Below are positions 51,701 through 63,432 of a DNA stretch of 64,000 nt, piece after piece; positions within the stretch are counted from its first letter, which is position 1; each line of letters opens with the position of its first letter. The notes beneath the pieces are model-generated. The model had not been told where the DNA came from and made no database searches. It worked only from the letters and a program-made list of their open reading frames with translations. Source of the DNA: Beaufortia kweichowensis (lineage: Eukaryota > Chordata > Actinopteri > Cypriniformes > Gastromyzontidae); the NCBI GenBank assembly GCA_019155185.1, contig CM032805.1, positions 2,722,239 through 2,786,238 on the forward strand, given 5' to 3'. The position numbers were made by a program, and so were the translations under genes.

Positions 51701-54700
51701 CTTTTATACAAGCCGCTTTAACATACATGCTTTGTTTTGCACTTTCCAGTCACCGTATAATTTTGTTAATGTGTGAAATTCCTTTACCTTGCTATATAAA
51801 CTGTGATATTTGTAGGTGGTGCTGCTGGAGGTGGCTACTCTCAAGTTATTCCTATGGAAGAGGTATTATTTGATTGATTAATTAGATTTAATTGATTTCT
51901 TAATATTGAGAGCTAAAACCACAAGCATTGTTTCTTTTTTAAGTTCAATCTTCATTTGACTGGTGACATTCATGCCATCACAGCGGCCAATAACTTGGTA
52001 GCTGCTGCAATTGATGCTCGTATGTTCCATGAAGCCACTCAGTCTGATAAGGTACTACTTTTCTTCATACATATCTGCTATTATGCTTGTCATTGGTGTA
52101 AATTGATTGCTCAACAGCTTAATGCAGTTATGCTGTAAAATGTGTCTGCCATATGCATGAATGTAAAAAGTGTTTCAGATTCAAGTGCTTTCTTTTATGG
52201 AAGCTACTTCAGTTTTGTAAGAAACTGTGCACTAAAATAGAAAATAAAAAAGCCAATATATAGCTTAGCTTATCTCGGCTTTTAATTCAACCTTTGTTTA
52301 TAGCTGCCTTTAACTGAAACAACAAAAATGCCCAGGGTTTAACTATAATGATGATGCTTTCTTTCATCGATAGTTATGAATACAGACAGGGCATCAATTT
52401 GTAAGGTGTTGCCTTAGAAACGTTTGGTAATGTTTTATAATAAGATCAAATTCTTTAACGTTATTTGCAGTAAAAAAAAAGAGTATTTATAAGGGATGCA
52501 CCGATACCATTTTTTAAAGACCGAGTACAAGTACTGATACTTTTTCCTGGTACTCGCCGATACCGATACCTGTTTTTTGGGATCTGCCAGTTTTCCAAGT
52601 AATGACACAGTGAGACTAATAATTTTAGGACAGCTTATCTGTAATTATGAACAACTGTAACTCAAACCATTTTTTTCTGCTTGTCACAAGCAGAAAAATT
52701 ATTTGTACATTATGTACAAATAATTTTCACAGTATCTAATAATTTCCATAACCAAACCAAGGGCATAATAAAATATTATTTATTATGCCCTTGGTTTGTT
52801 AAAATATTTGGTTTAACATTATTAAAATATTATTTATTAATACATTCTGTCGCTGCTGCCGAAGTCTCTGTGCACTGAAAGTTCTGTCGATGATGTCACA
52901 GGGTATCGGCCTTTAGTATCGGAGTGATTTTACGAGTACGAGTACATGAGCCCAGTATCGGGCCGACTAAGATTAATAAATACTAGGGATATCGGTATCG
53001 GTGCATCCCTAGTATTTATTAATCTTAGTTAAAATCAATTAATTTACATTGAATACATTTTTGTTGTTGTTGTTTTTTTAGACATGTTTGATAATGCCAA
53101 AGAAAGCCATGTAGACTATCTATACAACATGCGTTTTATGTTTCAGGTTGTGTAAGTTAACATTAGTTGATGTATTAATAACATACATAAAATGAACAAG
53201 AAGCAATTGTATATTAACAAATTAACATTTCCTTAACAAACTAATGTTTTAAAAACAATTTTGTTATAGTGTTGGTATGTAAAAAAAAAGTACCAGTGTT
53301 CTTAAGTGTCTCCTAAATAATGTATATTTCTGTTTCAGGCTCTCTTTAATCGCTTGGTACCATTGATCGAGGGTCAGAGAAAGTTTTCCCCAGTTCAGAT
53401 TAACAGACTTAAAGTAAGAATATTTTGTCATTTTCATTTCTTCTCCTTTAAAAAACTTAAAAATCTCTACCTCAAAACATCTCTTCTTTAAACTGTAGGG
53501 TCATGCCAAGACAAATGACAGAAGGTCAAAATTTGATTATATTTCTTTCCATAGAGATTGTTGTCTATATATATGTATATATGTATATGTGTATATGCGT
53601 ATATATATGTATGTATATATATATATATATGTATATATGTGTGTTTGTGTTATTTTTTGCAAAGTTTGTGTTTTTTTTACCTCATTGTGACTCCATGTGC
53701 AAATGGTAGAATTGTACCAGTTTTAATAGAGTGAAAACCAAATGTGGGTCACTTTGCATACTACTCATAATTACTGAATTTAAGAGTAAACAAAAAATGT
53801 AAAGACTTTGTAAACGGGCATAATAAAACCCTTTTAATACATTGTGATCAGACATATTTTATTTTACAGTGACAAACATAGGATATTGTCACACGTACAC
53901 TACACATAGCGAAACATATCCAAGAATGTAACATAGGTGGAGATGAACAAAAAATAGCTTTGTTTGCTGATGATATTCCAATGTATCTTGGAGACCCCAC
54001 AACATACCTTATTAACCTTATGTCAATGTTAGATACATTTTGCTCTTCATGTCTTTAATGCTCTTTAATGCTCTTTAATGACTGAATGTTCAAAAACAAG
54101 TTATTTGCTACTGTTATACACCCTCAGAAGATATAAGGATGAAGGTTATCTAATTAAATATTTGGGTATATACCAAAAGAAACTAGTAAGCTAGTATATG
54201 CAAATTGCAGATATTGTTATGTTCTTTTTCAGATGTGTAAAACAAGTTTGTCATTGGAGGATATAACTCGTACATAGGAACTGCACAAAGCAAAAATACC
54301 CATTTATCTAAATACATTTTCTGGGCAATTCCAGTGTTATGCATGTAAAATTTTCAGTTAAAACTTTAAATAGAAATTCTCACAGATTGTATTTATTAGC
54401 AATATATTGAACCATGTGTTTTTTTTTTACTAAAGCCCTGTTGATAAAGTTCAGACATCTAAAAATATCAGCCTATGCACGAGTGTATAAAGAAAAATTG
54501 AATACATACATGCATTATGGATGTGACAGAAAAGAGCACTTATATTTGAGAGACGACGTACTTTGTAGGTAATTAAAAGGCACAATTTATTACTACTTAT
54601 AGTACTGAGTTAAAGGCATGTTAATACAATGTTTTGTTTTCTAATTATTGAACTTGAGCATGTAAAGGGTTACTGTTGACAACAGTGTTTACTAATAGAC

Positions 54701-57700
54701 CTAGCAATCGCTATGTAAAAATAAAATAAAGCTGTCATTTTCTTAAACTTCCTTCACCTGCTGTGATTTGGCTCCAAATCTATAAAAATAGTGTATTATT
54801 AAATACATTTTTATTCACTGCATTTAAAATTAGGCTTTCATCACTTTTATGTTCATCTAAAATTTTGCAATTTGGATTTTTTCAAAATGTGGTTAATTTA
54901 ACGCAGAATGACCCAGTGTCACGTTGTGTGTAATTTCTATTTTTGCTGTTCTTTTCTACATGCACACAGAAACTAGGCATAGAGAAAAGTGACCCCAGTG
55001 CATTAACAGAGGAGGAGATCACACGCTTTGTCAGGCTAGACATTGATCCTGAATGTATTACCTGGCAGCGAGGTGTGGTAAATTCACTCTAAATGACTTA
55101 AACTTGGATTTAAACTTGGAATTTGGAATTTTAAATCTTAATAATTTTATATCAGTTTGAATGTTGTTACCAAAATGCTTGTACAGTATACATGTGTAAA
55201 TTTAATGTAATAATTTTTGTACCAGTGCTGGACACGAATGATCGCTTCCTGAGAAAAATCACCATTGGCCAGTCTTCAACTGAGAAGGGCTACACCAGAA
55301 CCGTAAGCATTCTCACACACTTAAATAGATGCGTCATAGTATACTAATGAATTAGATGATTCTGGACAGGAAAAATAGAAATTGCAAAGCATAATGACAC
55401 TCCTGTTGTTTTTATAAATAGTAGAATGGACAAAACCATTCCCCTGAATTAGATTCCATTTCAATTTATTTCCTTAAACCACACATCAAGTACAAATCAG
55501 TCAGATTTCATATTTTATGGTTTTAGACTTTTTTAGACTGTCTAATTTATACTCGTTCATCCCATTCTCATGTCGCTTGGAGTCTCGCACGGCTGTCTTG
55601 GTCACTGCCAGAGGTCCACGACTAGTATCGCTTAGATGACCGTTTCCTACAGTCCACTACTAAACGTACTTTATTAGCCCCCTTAGACTACTGTATGAAC
55701 ACTTAATTAAAATAATAATTATTACTAACCAGAGGTCATGACCACGCCATAGAGATAAGCAGAGCAACCTTACTTCCTCCAATGGCAGCTTTATATAATC
55801 ATGCCATATGTACACTTAGTAAGAATAATATTACAGTCATCAGAGGTTGAAGCTCCCCCTTTTTAGATTGGTCAAACAACACTTTGTTGCTCTAAATGGA
55901 AAATTAGCCCCTATGGTCTAAATACACTTAAACTAATGCCAGGTTGTTAGCCAAATCTCAAAAATTCTCCATCACTGAACGTAGATTTGCTATAACAAGG
56001 ATAAAACGGGATTTGTTAGAGTTGATAAATTTAGAACAAGGCAGAATAAATTAAAACATAACAATTTATTACCAGTTACAATTTGTATGTCAGGTAAAAA
56101 TAACATGTCAAACAAGCCAATTAAAGAATTACAGTTCTACCGCCAATTAAATATAGACATAATATCAGAATGAGAAAATCAGAATTGCATATCTGACTTG
56201 AGAGAAAAATACATAGTGCTGTATGTTCAGGGAACTTTTTTGTTGTTCATAGAATTTATTGTACGACAGCAGTTACACAGAACTAATTTGGTGGAATAGA
56301 ATCTCATGTTGCTTGCCAAGGTCCAATAACACAACTTTATTCTGCAGGCTCAGTTTGACATCACCGTAGCCAGTGAGATTATGGCAGTTTTAGCCCTCAC
56401 CACCAGTCTGGAGGATATGCGACAGAAGCTTGCCAAAATGGTGGTGGCCACCAGCCGCAGTGGTCTGCCTGTCACCACAGAGGATTTGGTGTGCAGCTCT
56501 CTTATTTACCTTGTATGAAAATCTTGAGATGTTTTGTCTGTTTGTAATAAAGTTTGTGTTTTAGGGAGTTTGTGGAGCTTTGACCGTACTCATGCGGGAT
56601 GCTATCAAACCTAACCTTATGCAGACACTAGAGGTGAGAGTCACCGTCCTTTGTTGTGTGTAATTTTTATACATACGTAATTTCTTTTTCTTCTTTACGA
56701 GGTTTCGTAGATCAGTTTAATTAAGAATGTTCAAAACTTTACATTCAGCTTTACAAGATGGTCATTCTTTAAATCTTTATTTTGCTCTTATCACAAACCA
56801 CAATAAAGTATGTCTTAAGCCCTTAAATCAATATTATTTTAGGGAAATCCTGTGTTTGTTCATGCTGGACCTTTTGCAAACATTGCACATGGAAACTCTT
56901 CAGTCCTGGCTGATAAAATTGCTCTGAAACTAGTTGGGCCTCAAGGATTTGTGGGTAAGTTACATTTACATTTATGCATTTGGCAGATGATTTTATCCAA
57001 AGTGACTTGCATTGAATTACACTATACATCTGTACACAAGTTACACAAATCGCAGCCAACATTATTCATTTTAGAATATTTCTGAATGTTTTCATTTTTT
57101 AGGTTATATAAGGGGCTAAGGCATTCAATGTAAAATGAAATCAGCTAAGGTTGCCATTAAAAAAACGCCTTAAACTAAACCTTAAGCCAAAGTTAAATCT
57201 GCTAAACATGTGCTATTTTTTGCCTGTAAATAACAGATAAATCAGATAAATGTAGGACACTGTGGAAAATGTAAAATTCTGAAACAAAATTCACTGTACT
57301 GTAGTGATTCTGTGGGGATGGTGTTATTTAAACACTCTCCAGCATCTCTACTAGTTATAGTGAAACTAAGACAGTGTCATTTAAAACACGGTTCAGTTTC
57401 AGGTTATAATTACTTGTGGCTCAAATGGAAATACTTACAGATAAAGATTATTAACTATATGTATTTTGTAGCATTACCTGGTGCAATTGCTATTCTTCTG
57501 TTTGATTAACAACGGTCCATGCCCAATACAGACGGAGCCGGTAACAGTATCGCACAGTTTAAGGGATGTGTTATGAGCATTAAGCAGAGACAATCATGAG
57601 TGAATACAAATTAATATTTATTGACTTACTGAGATATGATATTGATTAACTAACAAAACACATACACATTCACATTCATACAACATAAAGCATAGAAAAT

Positions 57701-58399
57701 TAGAGTAAAGAGTAAAGAATGGCATATTAAATCAGCAGGACACAACCAACGGGTTTTCTCTACAAAAGTTCACCTTGGTAGCCAAGGGCAGTTGCTTAAG
57801 CCTGTTGAATGGTGATACTTGCATTGAACAGTTAGTTAAGGCGTCGGCAAGAATCCTGGTGAGAGAGAGAGAGAGAGTGTGTCCCGGTGGATTCGCTGAA
57901 GTCCGCTCGATTTCTACAAGTTTGGAGAAGTGTCAAGTCTGCGAAGTAAGATTGCCGGAAAAGCTGTCCTGAAGAAGGGCAGGTCCCACGAAGTTTTGGA
58001 GATTCCAAGTTTCTGAGCAAAGAGTTGTCCGATGCATTGTGGTCTTAAAGGCACAACGGTCACGCCCGGTCTTTGACCAAAGGGATCGATGGTTCATGGG
58101 AGAAATCTCTTTGTCCTGCTTTGTGACAAATCTGATTTTACACAGGTACGGTTTATGTCCTGTTTGCACCGAACACATAAACTTATTGTAATTGAGTATG
58201 ATGCACGCCATGACTATGTGGTGCATCATTATTTGAAATAATTTGTGGATCATTTTGATACCACACACGAGAGAGAAGTGAAGTAAGAACAATAGTTATT
58301 CATTCATCTGCCATGAAATAACAGTTAAACTTCAATGACATTGAAATGCATGCAATAACTATGGCAGGGTATCACGTGATTATGGAGGAATACACACAT

Positions 58400-58440
<41 letters not shown>

Positions 58441-61400
58441 TACAAATTGGACAGTTTAGTCCTGCTCATCCTAGAGAGTCTCTTTGAGGTGTTTGAATGT
58501 ACTTTCTAGTCCTCTCTGCAAATCTCCAGGGGGCCTGGAGAATCTCAGGAGTTGAGCTGGGGGTTACCCTCTCTGGGAAGGCCAGAGAGGTACCATAACT
58601 GTCCTCCTGAGTTAAGTGGCAGGTCATCACTTAACCCAGACTTTCTGGAGCCAAAGGGGTTCTGGTGTTGACTCCCCCCGTAGGAATTTGTTGTTGATTG
58701 TAACTTTATGATCCCTTAAAGAAATCTAACATTTGGCCCGGCCAAGTCTCTACAGTACAATTGGGCTACACAAATAATTAACAAATAGATAACAACTGCT
58801 GTTGTGTTTACCGGCAGTGAATAGCAGATTTACTCTTAACAGATTATTTTTATTATGAAGTTTGTGGGTGTGTCATGGCTTCATCATTTTAGTTTTATGT
58901 CTCTGGAGCTGCTTGAGAGACAGATCTACAATATTTCTACAATAAGTGCAAATCACAATTTGTGAAATAATGAAATAATTCATTAATGCCTTTAAGGATC
59001 TGTTAAGGCAGTGCCCCTTTAGTGTGGTGTGTTATTTTCTTGGCAGTCACTGAAGCAGGTTTTGGAGCAGATATTGGGATGGAGAAATTCTTCAACATCA
59101 AGTGTCGTTATTCTGGGCTTAAGCCTCATGTTGTGGTTCTGGTTGCCACGGTTCGAGCACTCAAGATGCATGGAGGTGGACCAACGGTAGGTAAAATTCT
59201 TCTGTGTGTTGAAACAATAAACAAAATAATTAAAAGAGAATGTGAATTTTGTCTCAATCTTTTAATTTTGTTCTGTTTGGCATATGCTTTTATTAATGGG
59301 TGAAACCGTCACCCTTCCTTTGGATAGTGAAATAACATCGTCCTCTGTAATCTAAAGATTCAAGATTAAATAATTGGCCAATTGTCATTGGCTTTTTTTT
59401 TTAATTTAATGATTTTTTGTTTATGTTACTGTTATTTATAAAAACTAAAATTGAAAAAAAATTACAAGCCTTTAAAATGTTTAAAAAAATATGCTATATC
59501 TAAAAATATAGAAAATGTAGTTCAGATGTGCATTTTTATGTGTATACTAAATTTCTGCTGTGACAGATGTCAGGTTAAAGATTTTCTGTTTGTATTCTTT
59601 TGATTTTTATGATTTTCTGTTCGTACCCACTGCACAGGCATGTGTCCGTCGGACACTAGATCTCACTGTAATAAGCTAATTTACATATTGGTCATAACTC
59701 CACAACCGTGTGGAAAGTCCTTGAGTAAAACTGATAATTAAGTAAAATTTGCCCACCATTTAAAATTTTCCAAACTCTTCTACTCTTTCTAACGTCTCCT
59801 GGGCCATTTCTTCCATTCTCACAAAACTTTAAATGCATCATTCAAAGACCCTCATGGTAAAAAGTTCTCGAAGGAATTTTGATCGATCAAACAGTTTATA
59901 TATAACCCAATGAAATATGTGAGTGTGGCCTTTTTCACTTCCTAACCAATATCTTCTGAACGCAAAATCCAAGCTTAACAAATCTGGTACACATAGACAC
60001 AGGATATTATGTGGATGCATGTCGTATTTCATCCTATGTAAGCCATGGGGGTACTACAGCAGAAAACCCTTTATAATGACATAACTGTATGACAACTGAA
60101 GTTAATAATCAGCAGCTAATAAAATCTAATCTGAATGGCCTACCCTTACAAAATGGGTTTATTAGCATCTTAAACTGAGTATAAGTTCGAAAAATTTGTG
60201 AAAATTCGCCACACGTTGGTGCAATAATATGCACTTTTACATTTCGATAATGCTGCAACCAGGTTGATTCTTCAGAATTCTTGTTTTAAGCATAGTGCAG
60301 GGCTGCCACCAGGGGGTGCGCGAGAGGAAAAATGTAATGGCGGTCTGTTTTTTTAAGTGTGATTTTTCCATACGATAAAAAAACATGAACAGTAAACATT
60401 TCCTTTGTAATCGCTTTTATTTTAAATAAAAACTATAATTTATTCGTTTTTGATAGAAACGTAGAAGACAGCTGCTGTCTTCTTCTACGCACTGCTCTTC
60501 TTTTATGCACTGCAGGCTAGGCTATATGCGTGCCAACTCGTTTCATTCATTCCATATATATATTATAAATATGTTTAAGCCTATTGACCCTTCGCTAAGC
60601 CCCGCCCTCCTTAGTTACTGTTGCTACGCCTGTCAAGCTTTCGCGCCTGGCAAGTCTATTACAGTATGTATGCACCGGTGTCAGACATTCCCAAGGAGAT
60701 AATTAGTAATTTTTGGCGAACAGGCGAAATATCTGAGAGAACAAGACAAAAGGGATTGCAGTTGTGCATTCAAGGGATATATCCACGACATAATATGCAA
60801 CCGATTAGAAAATAATTTAATTAATGCTAGCTAGCTAGCATTAGCGTGCTTTTACTTTGGAGCAAACGTAAGTGATTTTGTTAATCCTGTCGACATTTAG
60901 TTGTGAATGAGGCCTTCCACACTGCTTGTTCCAAGTCTGGCATTTCTCCCAATGTGTTTTAGGTTTCAGGAAGGGAAAAAAATTTAGGATACCGGGTATC
61001 AGATTTACACAATCCATACACACAACGCTTCAGCATGTTTCCTTCGCTCGAAAGCTTGACAGACCTCCCGCGCCTAGTTACGGTTGCTGTGGCGGTTTTC
61101 GGGCGTGGCTTAGCGAAGGGTCAATTGCTGCAATGTTTCTTTTACGCGGCTGAAAATAACCGTGCTTTCTGTTACTGAGCCTGTGTCTGTCACTCGTCCT
61201 CTTAAAAGTGGAAGCTTGTGCGTAGCTTTGTTGCATTATATTGAAACTTTGTTGATGTTGTTATTGTCATGCGTGTTCTGGTTATTTGCACATGATTAAA
61301 CATGAGTCTTTATATGGCGATAAAACGTTGATAAAATGTTGCGTTTTTTTTTTGAAGTGGGGATTGGGGGTGCGCCAACCCGGTTGGGACATAGAAGGGG

Positions 61401-62734
61401 GTGCGCAGGAAAAAAAGTTTGGGAACCGCTGGCATAGTGTATATCTTATTTTTAAGTTTACCCGAGACCGTTAATCCGATTTACACAAGATATTAGATGG
61501 GTTACCGGATAAAAAAACATAGTCTAGCATAGTGTAATATCGTCCACACTGATGAACAATGTTAGACTATGCTAGATGATGTTTTTTCATCAGGATGCAG
61601 GAAACAGGATACACTGAAAATGTTGTCTTAATTTTAAAGGTTACATAATTTAACTTAAGTTAACTTTGTGACTTTTCTAGAATAATGCTGTAGCTTTATT
61701 GCCATCACAATCTCATCTCTGCTTGAAGCCAAAAGTATTTTCAAGACCTTGTAAAACAAGTGTTACAACCATATATGTGACCCTGGATCACAAAACCAGT
61801 TTGTTAGGATAGGACAATATTTGGCCGAAATGCAATTATTTGAAATTCTGGAATCTAAGGGTGTAAAAAAATAAAATATTGATAAAATCGCCTTTAAAGT
61901 TGTCCAAATGAAGTCCTTAGCACTGCATCCACTCACAAAAATAAAAGTTTTGATATATTTACGGTAGGAAATTTACTAAATATCTTCATGGAACACAATC
62001 TTTACGTAATATCCTAATGATTTTTGACATGAAAGAAAAATCTATCATTTTGACCTATACAATTTATTGTTGGCTATTGCTACAAATACACCTATGCTAC
62101 TTGTGACTGGTTTTGTATACTTTAATTTAATTACTTATTCATTTGTTTATAATTTTGTCTACCGATTGTATTCATAATTTTATACAGGAAGTTGACAGTT
62201 ATTGAAAATAACAATTTATTTTTATGTGTTTTTTTAATAGGTCACTGCTGGCATGCCTCTGCCAAAAGAGTATATTGAGGAGGTAAGATTGTGTTAGATC
62301 CCCTGCTTTTGTTTGAGCTTTTGAAACTTTTTGAAAGTGTTTGTTGATGCATTTATCACCTTAAGGGGTCAAGTGTTCACTTTTGCCATCCTCAAATTGA
62401 GTAGTGATTACTGGCAACCACTAGGGATGTGACGAGTTCTTGTGCCATGAGATTCCACACCTCTTACAACCATTAAAGAATTGAGACAAATAGAATTACT
62501 AAAGATAATAAAGTATCAAAGTATAATTATTAAAGTTTTATTAACATAGTGTCATTGCATGTTTCTAAGACTATGGCCACAGTTAGATAATGAACAATGA
62601 AATATTGATGAAAGTGGTACTGAACTCTTTCAGAATCTGGCACTGCTGGAAGCTGGATGTGGTAACCTGAAGAAACAAGTGGAAAATGCTCAGCTCTTTG
62701 GAGTGCCAGTGGTTGTAGCTGTCAATGCATTCAA
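41237..62734 (+). CDS. mthfd1: MTHFD1, cytosolic trifunctional C1-tetrahydrofolate synthase (3' end off window)
   Basis: Twenty-three exons are visible: 41237-41274, 43248-43333, 44165-44224, 45159-45212, 45347-45483, 45635-45735, 46768-46904, 47395-47506, 48238-48365, 48970-49067, 50623-50796, 50937-51073, 51816-51862, 51944-52051, 53339-53413, 54970-55072, 55226-55302, 56348-56488, 56565-56633, 56843-56954, 59047-59186, 62241-62282 and 62634-62734. They cover about 760 of roughly 935 residues. The enzyme interconverts formate, 10-formyl-, methenyl- and methylene-THF. The dehydrogenase/cyclohydrolase part is conserved (YISMKLKAA with the active-site Lys, PEKDVDG, GRSKIVGAPMHDLLLWN, TPVPGGVGPMTVAML). 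The synthetase part has the TPLGEGKST P-loop, [20 protein letters not shown] and ADIGMEKFFNIKC. Start MSAQILSGKKISA has no mitochondrial leader, so this is MTHFD1 rather than MTHFD1L. Exon 2 carries one extra base that breaks the frame (see its own entry). All other junctions keep frame. Confidence 0.93.
41757..42460. repeat. Cluster of MITE fragments in mthfd1 intron 1
   Basis: 'aaagggatagttcacccata' at about 41758 starts a segment typical of a very common fish miniature element, truncated after roughly 95 bp. From about 41930 to 42420 follow repeated 'cccgacc' and 'acccgaa' words in both orientations, suggesting a second inverted-repeat element. No clear target duplication was found. Confidence 0.45.
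42699..42814. repeat. (AT)n microsatellite and adjoining 10-bp tandem repeat
   Basis: A pure alternating AT tract of about 58 bp at 42700-42757 is followed by 'tcactggtta' in three direct copies (42771-42800, the last ending in g) and a degenerate fourth. Both are length-variable repeat types. They lie in intron 1 of mthfd1. Confidence 0.9.
43248..43333 (+). other. mthfd1: mthfd1 exon 2 with a one-base frameshift
   Basis: The exon is bounded by a good acceptor (tttctgcag) and donor (CAG|GTCAGT) and is 86 nt long. To join exon 1 (ends in phase 2) and exon 3 (starts in phase 0) it needs 85. The codons read QLRERLKE in the frame set by exon 1, then EVETMRNTHPNFKPGLVVLQ in the next frame. Both halves match the family's conserved sequence without a gap in residue count. 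The surplus base is a G at 43273 or 43274 in 'gaaggaagg'. As written, translation from the normal start stops at TGA 44221-44223 after 60 residues. An in-frame ATG at 43286 could restart after the shift. Confidence 0.85.
43569..43604. repeat. (TTTA)n microsatellite
   Basis: About nine TTTA units with one slip lie in mthfd1 intron 2. Confidence 0.8.
45800..46622. mobile_element. Non-autonomous DNA element in mthfd1 intron
   Basis: The left side reads 'aaggcctttctcactgcagg' with nearby 'gttctggaactatttgcc'. The right side reads 'gtcctggaactagcgggtgc' then 'gaataaggct', an imperfect inverted version of the left. At about 820 bp without a coherent frame it looks like an aged MITE or deleted transposon. 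The exact ends and target site are uncertain. Confidence 0.45.
49778..50416. mobile_element. hAT-type MITE with 8-bp target duplication
   Basis: The left end TATGGATGCAACAAT and inverted right end TAGGGATGCCACAAT are near matches. ATATCTAA is exactly duplicated outside each end (49770-49777 and 50417-50424). The 639-bp body has no transposase. It includes a (CGGTT)n-like run at about 49840-49856. It lies in the mthfd1 intron between exons 48970-49067 and 50623-50796. Confidence 0.8.
52491..53011. mobile_element. hAT-type MITE rich in internal hairpins
   Basis: The left terminus AAGGGATGCACCGATACC pairs with the inverted right terminus TAGGGATGCACCGATACC. GTATTTAT is duplicated at 52483-52490 and 53012-53019. 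Inside are four strong inverted repeats: 52672-52684/52686-52698, 52695-52710/52712-52727, 52753-52772/52779-52798, and 52967-52989/53007-53029. The last pair includes the right end, the target duplication and flanking DNA. No coding is seen. It lies in a mthfd1 intron (52052-53338). Confidence 0.85.
53562..53643. repeat. (TATG/TATA)n compound microsatellite
   Basis: Alternating TATATG, TATGTG and TA units run for about 80 bp in a mthfd1 intron. The 68-codon frame across it is an artefact of the repeat. Confidence 0.85.
53885..54130 (+). mobile_element. LINE reverse-transcriptase remnant
   Basis: One frame from about 53894 reads RTLHIAKHIQECNIGG and then KIALFADDIPMYLGDP. This is the FADD form of the reverse-transcriptase active-site box in an L1-type context. 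It breaks down after about 54055, with weak similarity continuing to roughly 54130. It is a short dead fragment in the mthfd1 intron between exons 53339-53413 and 54970-55072. No ends or poly-A tail are identified. Confidence 0.7.
55555..56010. repeat. Unclassified repeat related to the right-edge satellite
   Basis: Words such as 'actaaccagaggtcatgacc', 'tagcccccttagactactgt' and 'ttagcccctatggtctaaat' recur in loose form and resemble the tandem unit at 63.4-64.0 kb (cagaggttatg, tagccccatat, acttagttaaa). The left part (55555-55660) is more GC-rich and resembles neither. I cannot name the class. Confidence 0.35.
57508..58775. mobile_element. Inserted repeat of unknown class in a mthfd1 intron
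   Basis: This roughly 1.27-kb block differs from its surroundings in base composition (CpG-richer; segments such as 'gccggtaacagtatcgcaca' and 'ggcccggccaagtctctaca'). 'attaacaa' occurs immediately before (57505-57512) and after (58778-58785), possibly a target duplication. Near the left, 'tgcccaatac', and near the right, 'attgggctaca', form a short inverted pair starting TG and ending CA, as LTRs do. No coding domain is recognised. It contains a (GA)n run at 57860-57876 and an (AT)n tract at 58402-58438. It may be a solo LTR or a DNA element. Confidence 0.4.
59640..60290. repeat. Decayed dispersed repeat in mthfd1 intron
   Basis: Contains 'catattggtcataactccac', 'ctcctgggccatttcttcca' and 'gtgaaaattcgccacacgtt', words that recur in introns of related fish. 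It is probably the same superfamily as the block at about 32440. No ends are found. Confidence 0.35.
60298..61431. mobile_element. hAT-type non-autonomous element with 8-bp duplication
   Basis: GCATAGTG is exactly duplicated at 60290-60297 and 61432-61439. The termini are CAGGGCTGCCACC and, inverted from the right, CAGCGGTTCCCAAA, which follow the CAG-G-T-CC pattern of hAT ends. A 'gggggtgcgc' word occurs in direct orientation near both ends. The interior (about 1.1 kb) has no recognisable transposase. It lies in the 3-kb mthfd1 intron between exons 59047-59186 and 62241-62282. Confidence 0.75.
61776..62118. repeat. Dispersed 'TGTGACCCTGG' inverted-repeat element
   Basis: It begins 'tgtgaccctggatcacaaaa', runs through 'tttgttaggataggacaata' and 'cctttaaagttgtccaaatg', and ends 'tgactggttttg', the inverse of 'caaaaccag' at the start. 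This is a widespread fish DNA repeat family. The right terminus is shortened. Confidence 0.65.
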
Positions 62735-62819
62735 GTAAGACTGCTCTTAAGAGTTCAATTGATAGAATAAAAATATTTCAAGTTGCTGTGTGAATAAGCT
62801 GTGCTATAAGTACCTATAC

Positions 62820-62990
62820 AAAACTTGGTTCTTTAGCGGTTCTTTGGAGTGGTTAAGGTGCTATATGGCACCTCTAATGGTCCTACATATTTGACGAAGA
62901 TAGGTCCCATGTTTTCACTAAAGTGGTTTCCCTATAATTACGAGCCAAAAAACAACTTGTAGCTCTATTTAGCACCATTTATTAGAGGGC
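62820..62990. repeat. Short MITE with 'ggtgctatat' core
   Basis: 'ggttctttagcggttctttg', 'aaggtgctatatggcacctc' and 'gtagctctatttagcacc' match a small inverted-repeat element common in fish. It lies just after the last mthfd1 exon visible in the window. Confidence 0.5.
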
Positions 62991-63432
62991 AATTTTTACA
63001 TAGTTTGCTTTTCGAAAAAGTGCAAACACAATGACTTTGCCTTATCTTTCAACATTTCTTGTTTGAGTTAATCCATGAAAGGTAGGTGAATTGCCACAAT
63101 GTGTTGTGCTACACACAGTATCCACCAGGTGGCGCATGGAACAACATACTGTATCTCTACTCTCAGTCATATAATCAGATTTCTCTTTAAACACTTAAAG
63201 TTTGCAGTTCTTCTTTATTTGATTTTAAAATATGCTTATAGATTACTACATCCCATACAGTAGAATTAACATTATTCTCAATGTCATGAATTGGTAACTG
63301 CACAATTAATGTTTATAAACGTTGACTGCACATTTAATACAAGGTGACAGAGGAGAGTTACTGCTGTAAGGATGGGGAAAAAAACACCCAAAAACCACCC
63401 ACTGGCCCAACGTCAGAGTCCAGTGGTAATGG

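Noticed and set aside
57832..58292. Frames of 62 and 119 codons inside the 57.5-58.8 kb insert
   Set aside because: No domain or similarity; they overlap each other in different frames within repeat DNA.
41237..62734. MTHFD1L (mitochondrial) for the right gene
   Set aside because: No transit peptide is encoded, and the dehydrogenase/cyclohydrolase motifs (GRSKIVGAPMHDLLLWN, TPVPGGVGPMTVAML) are intact. MTHFD1L has lost them.
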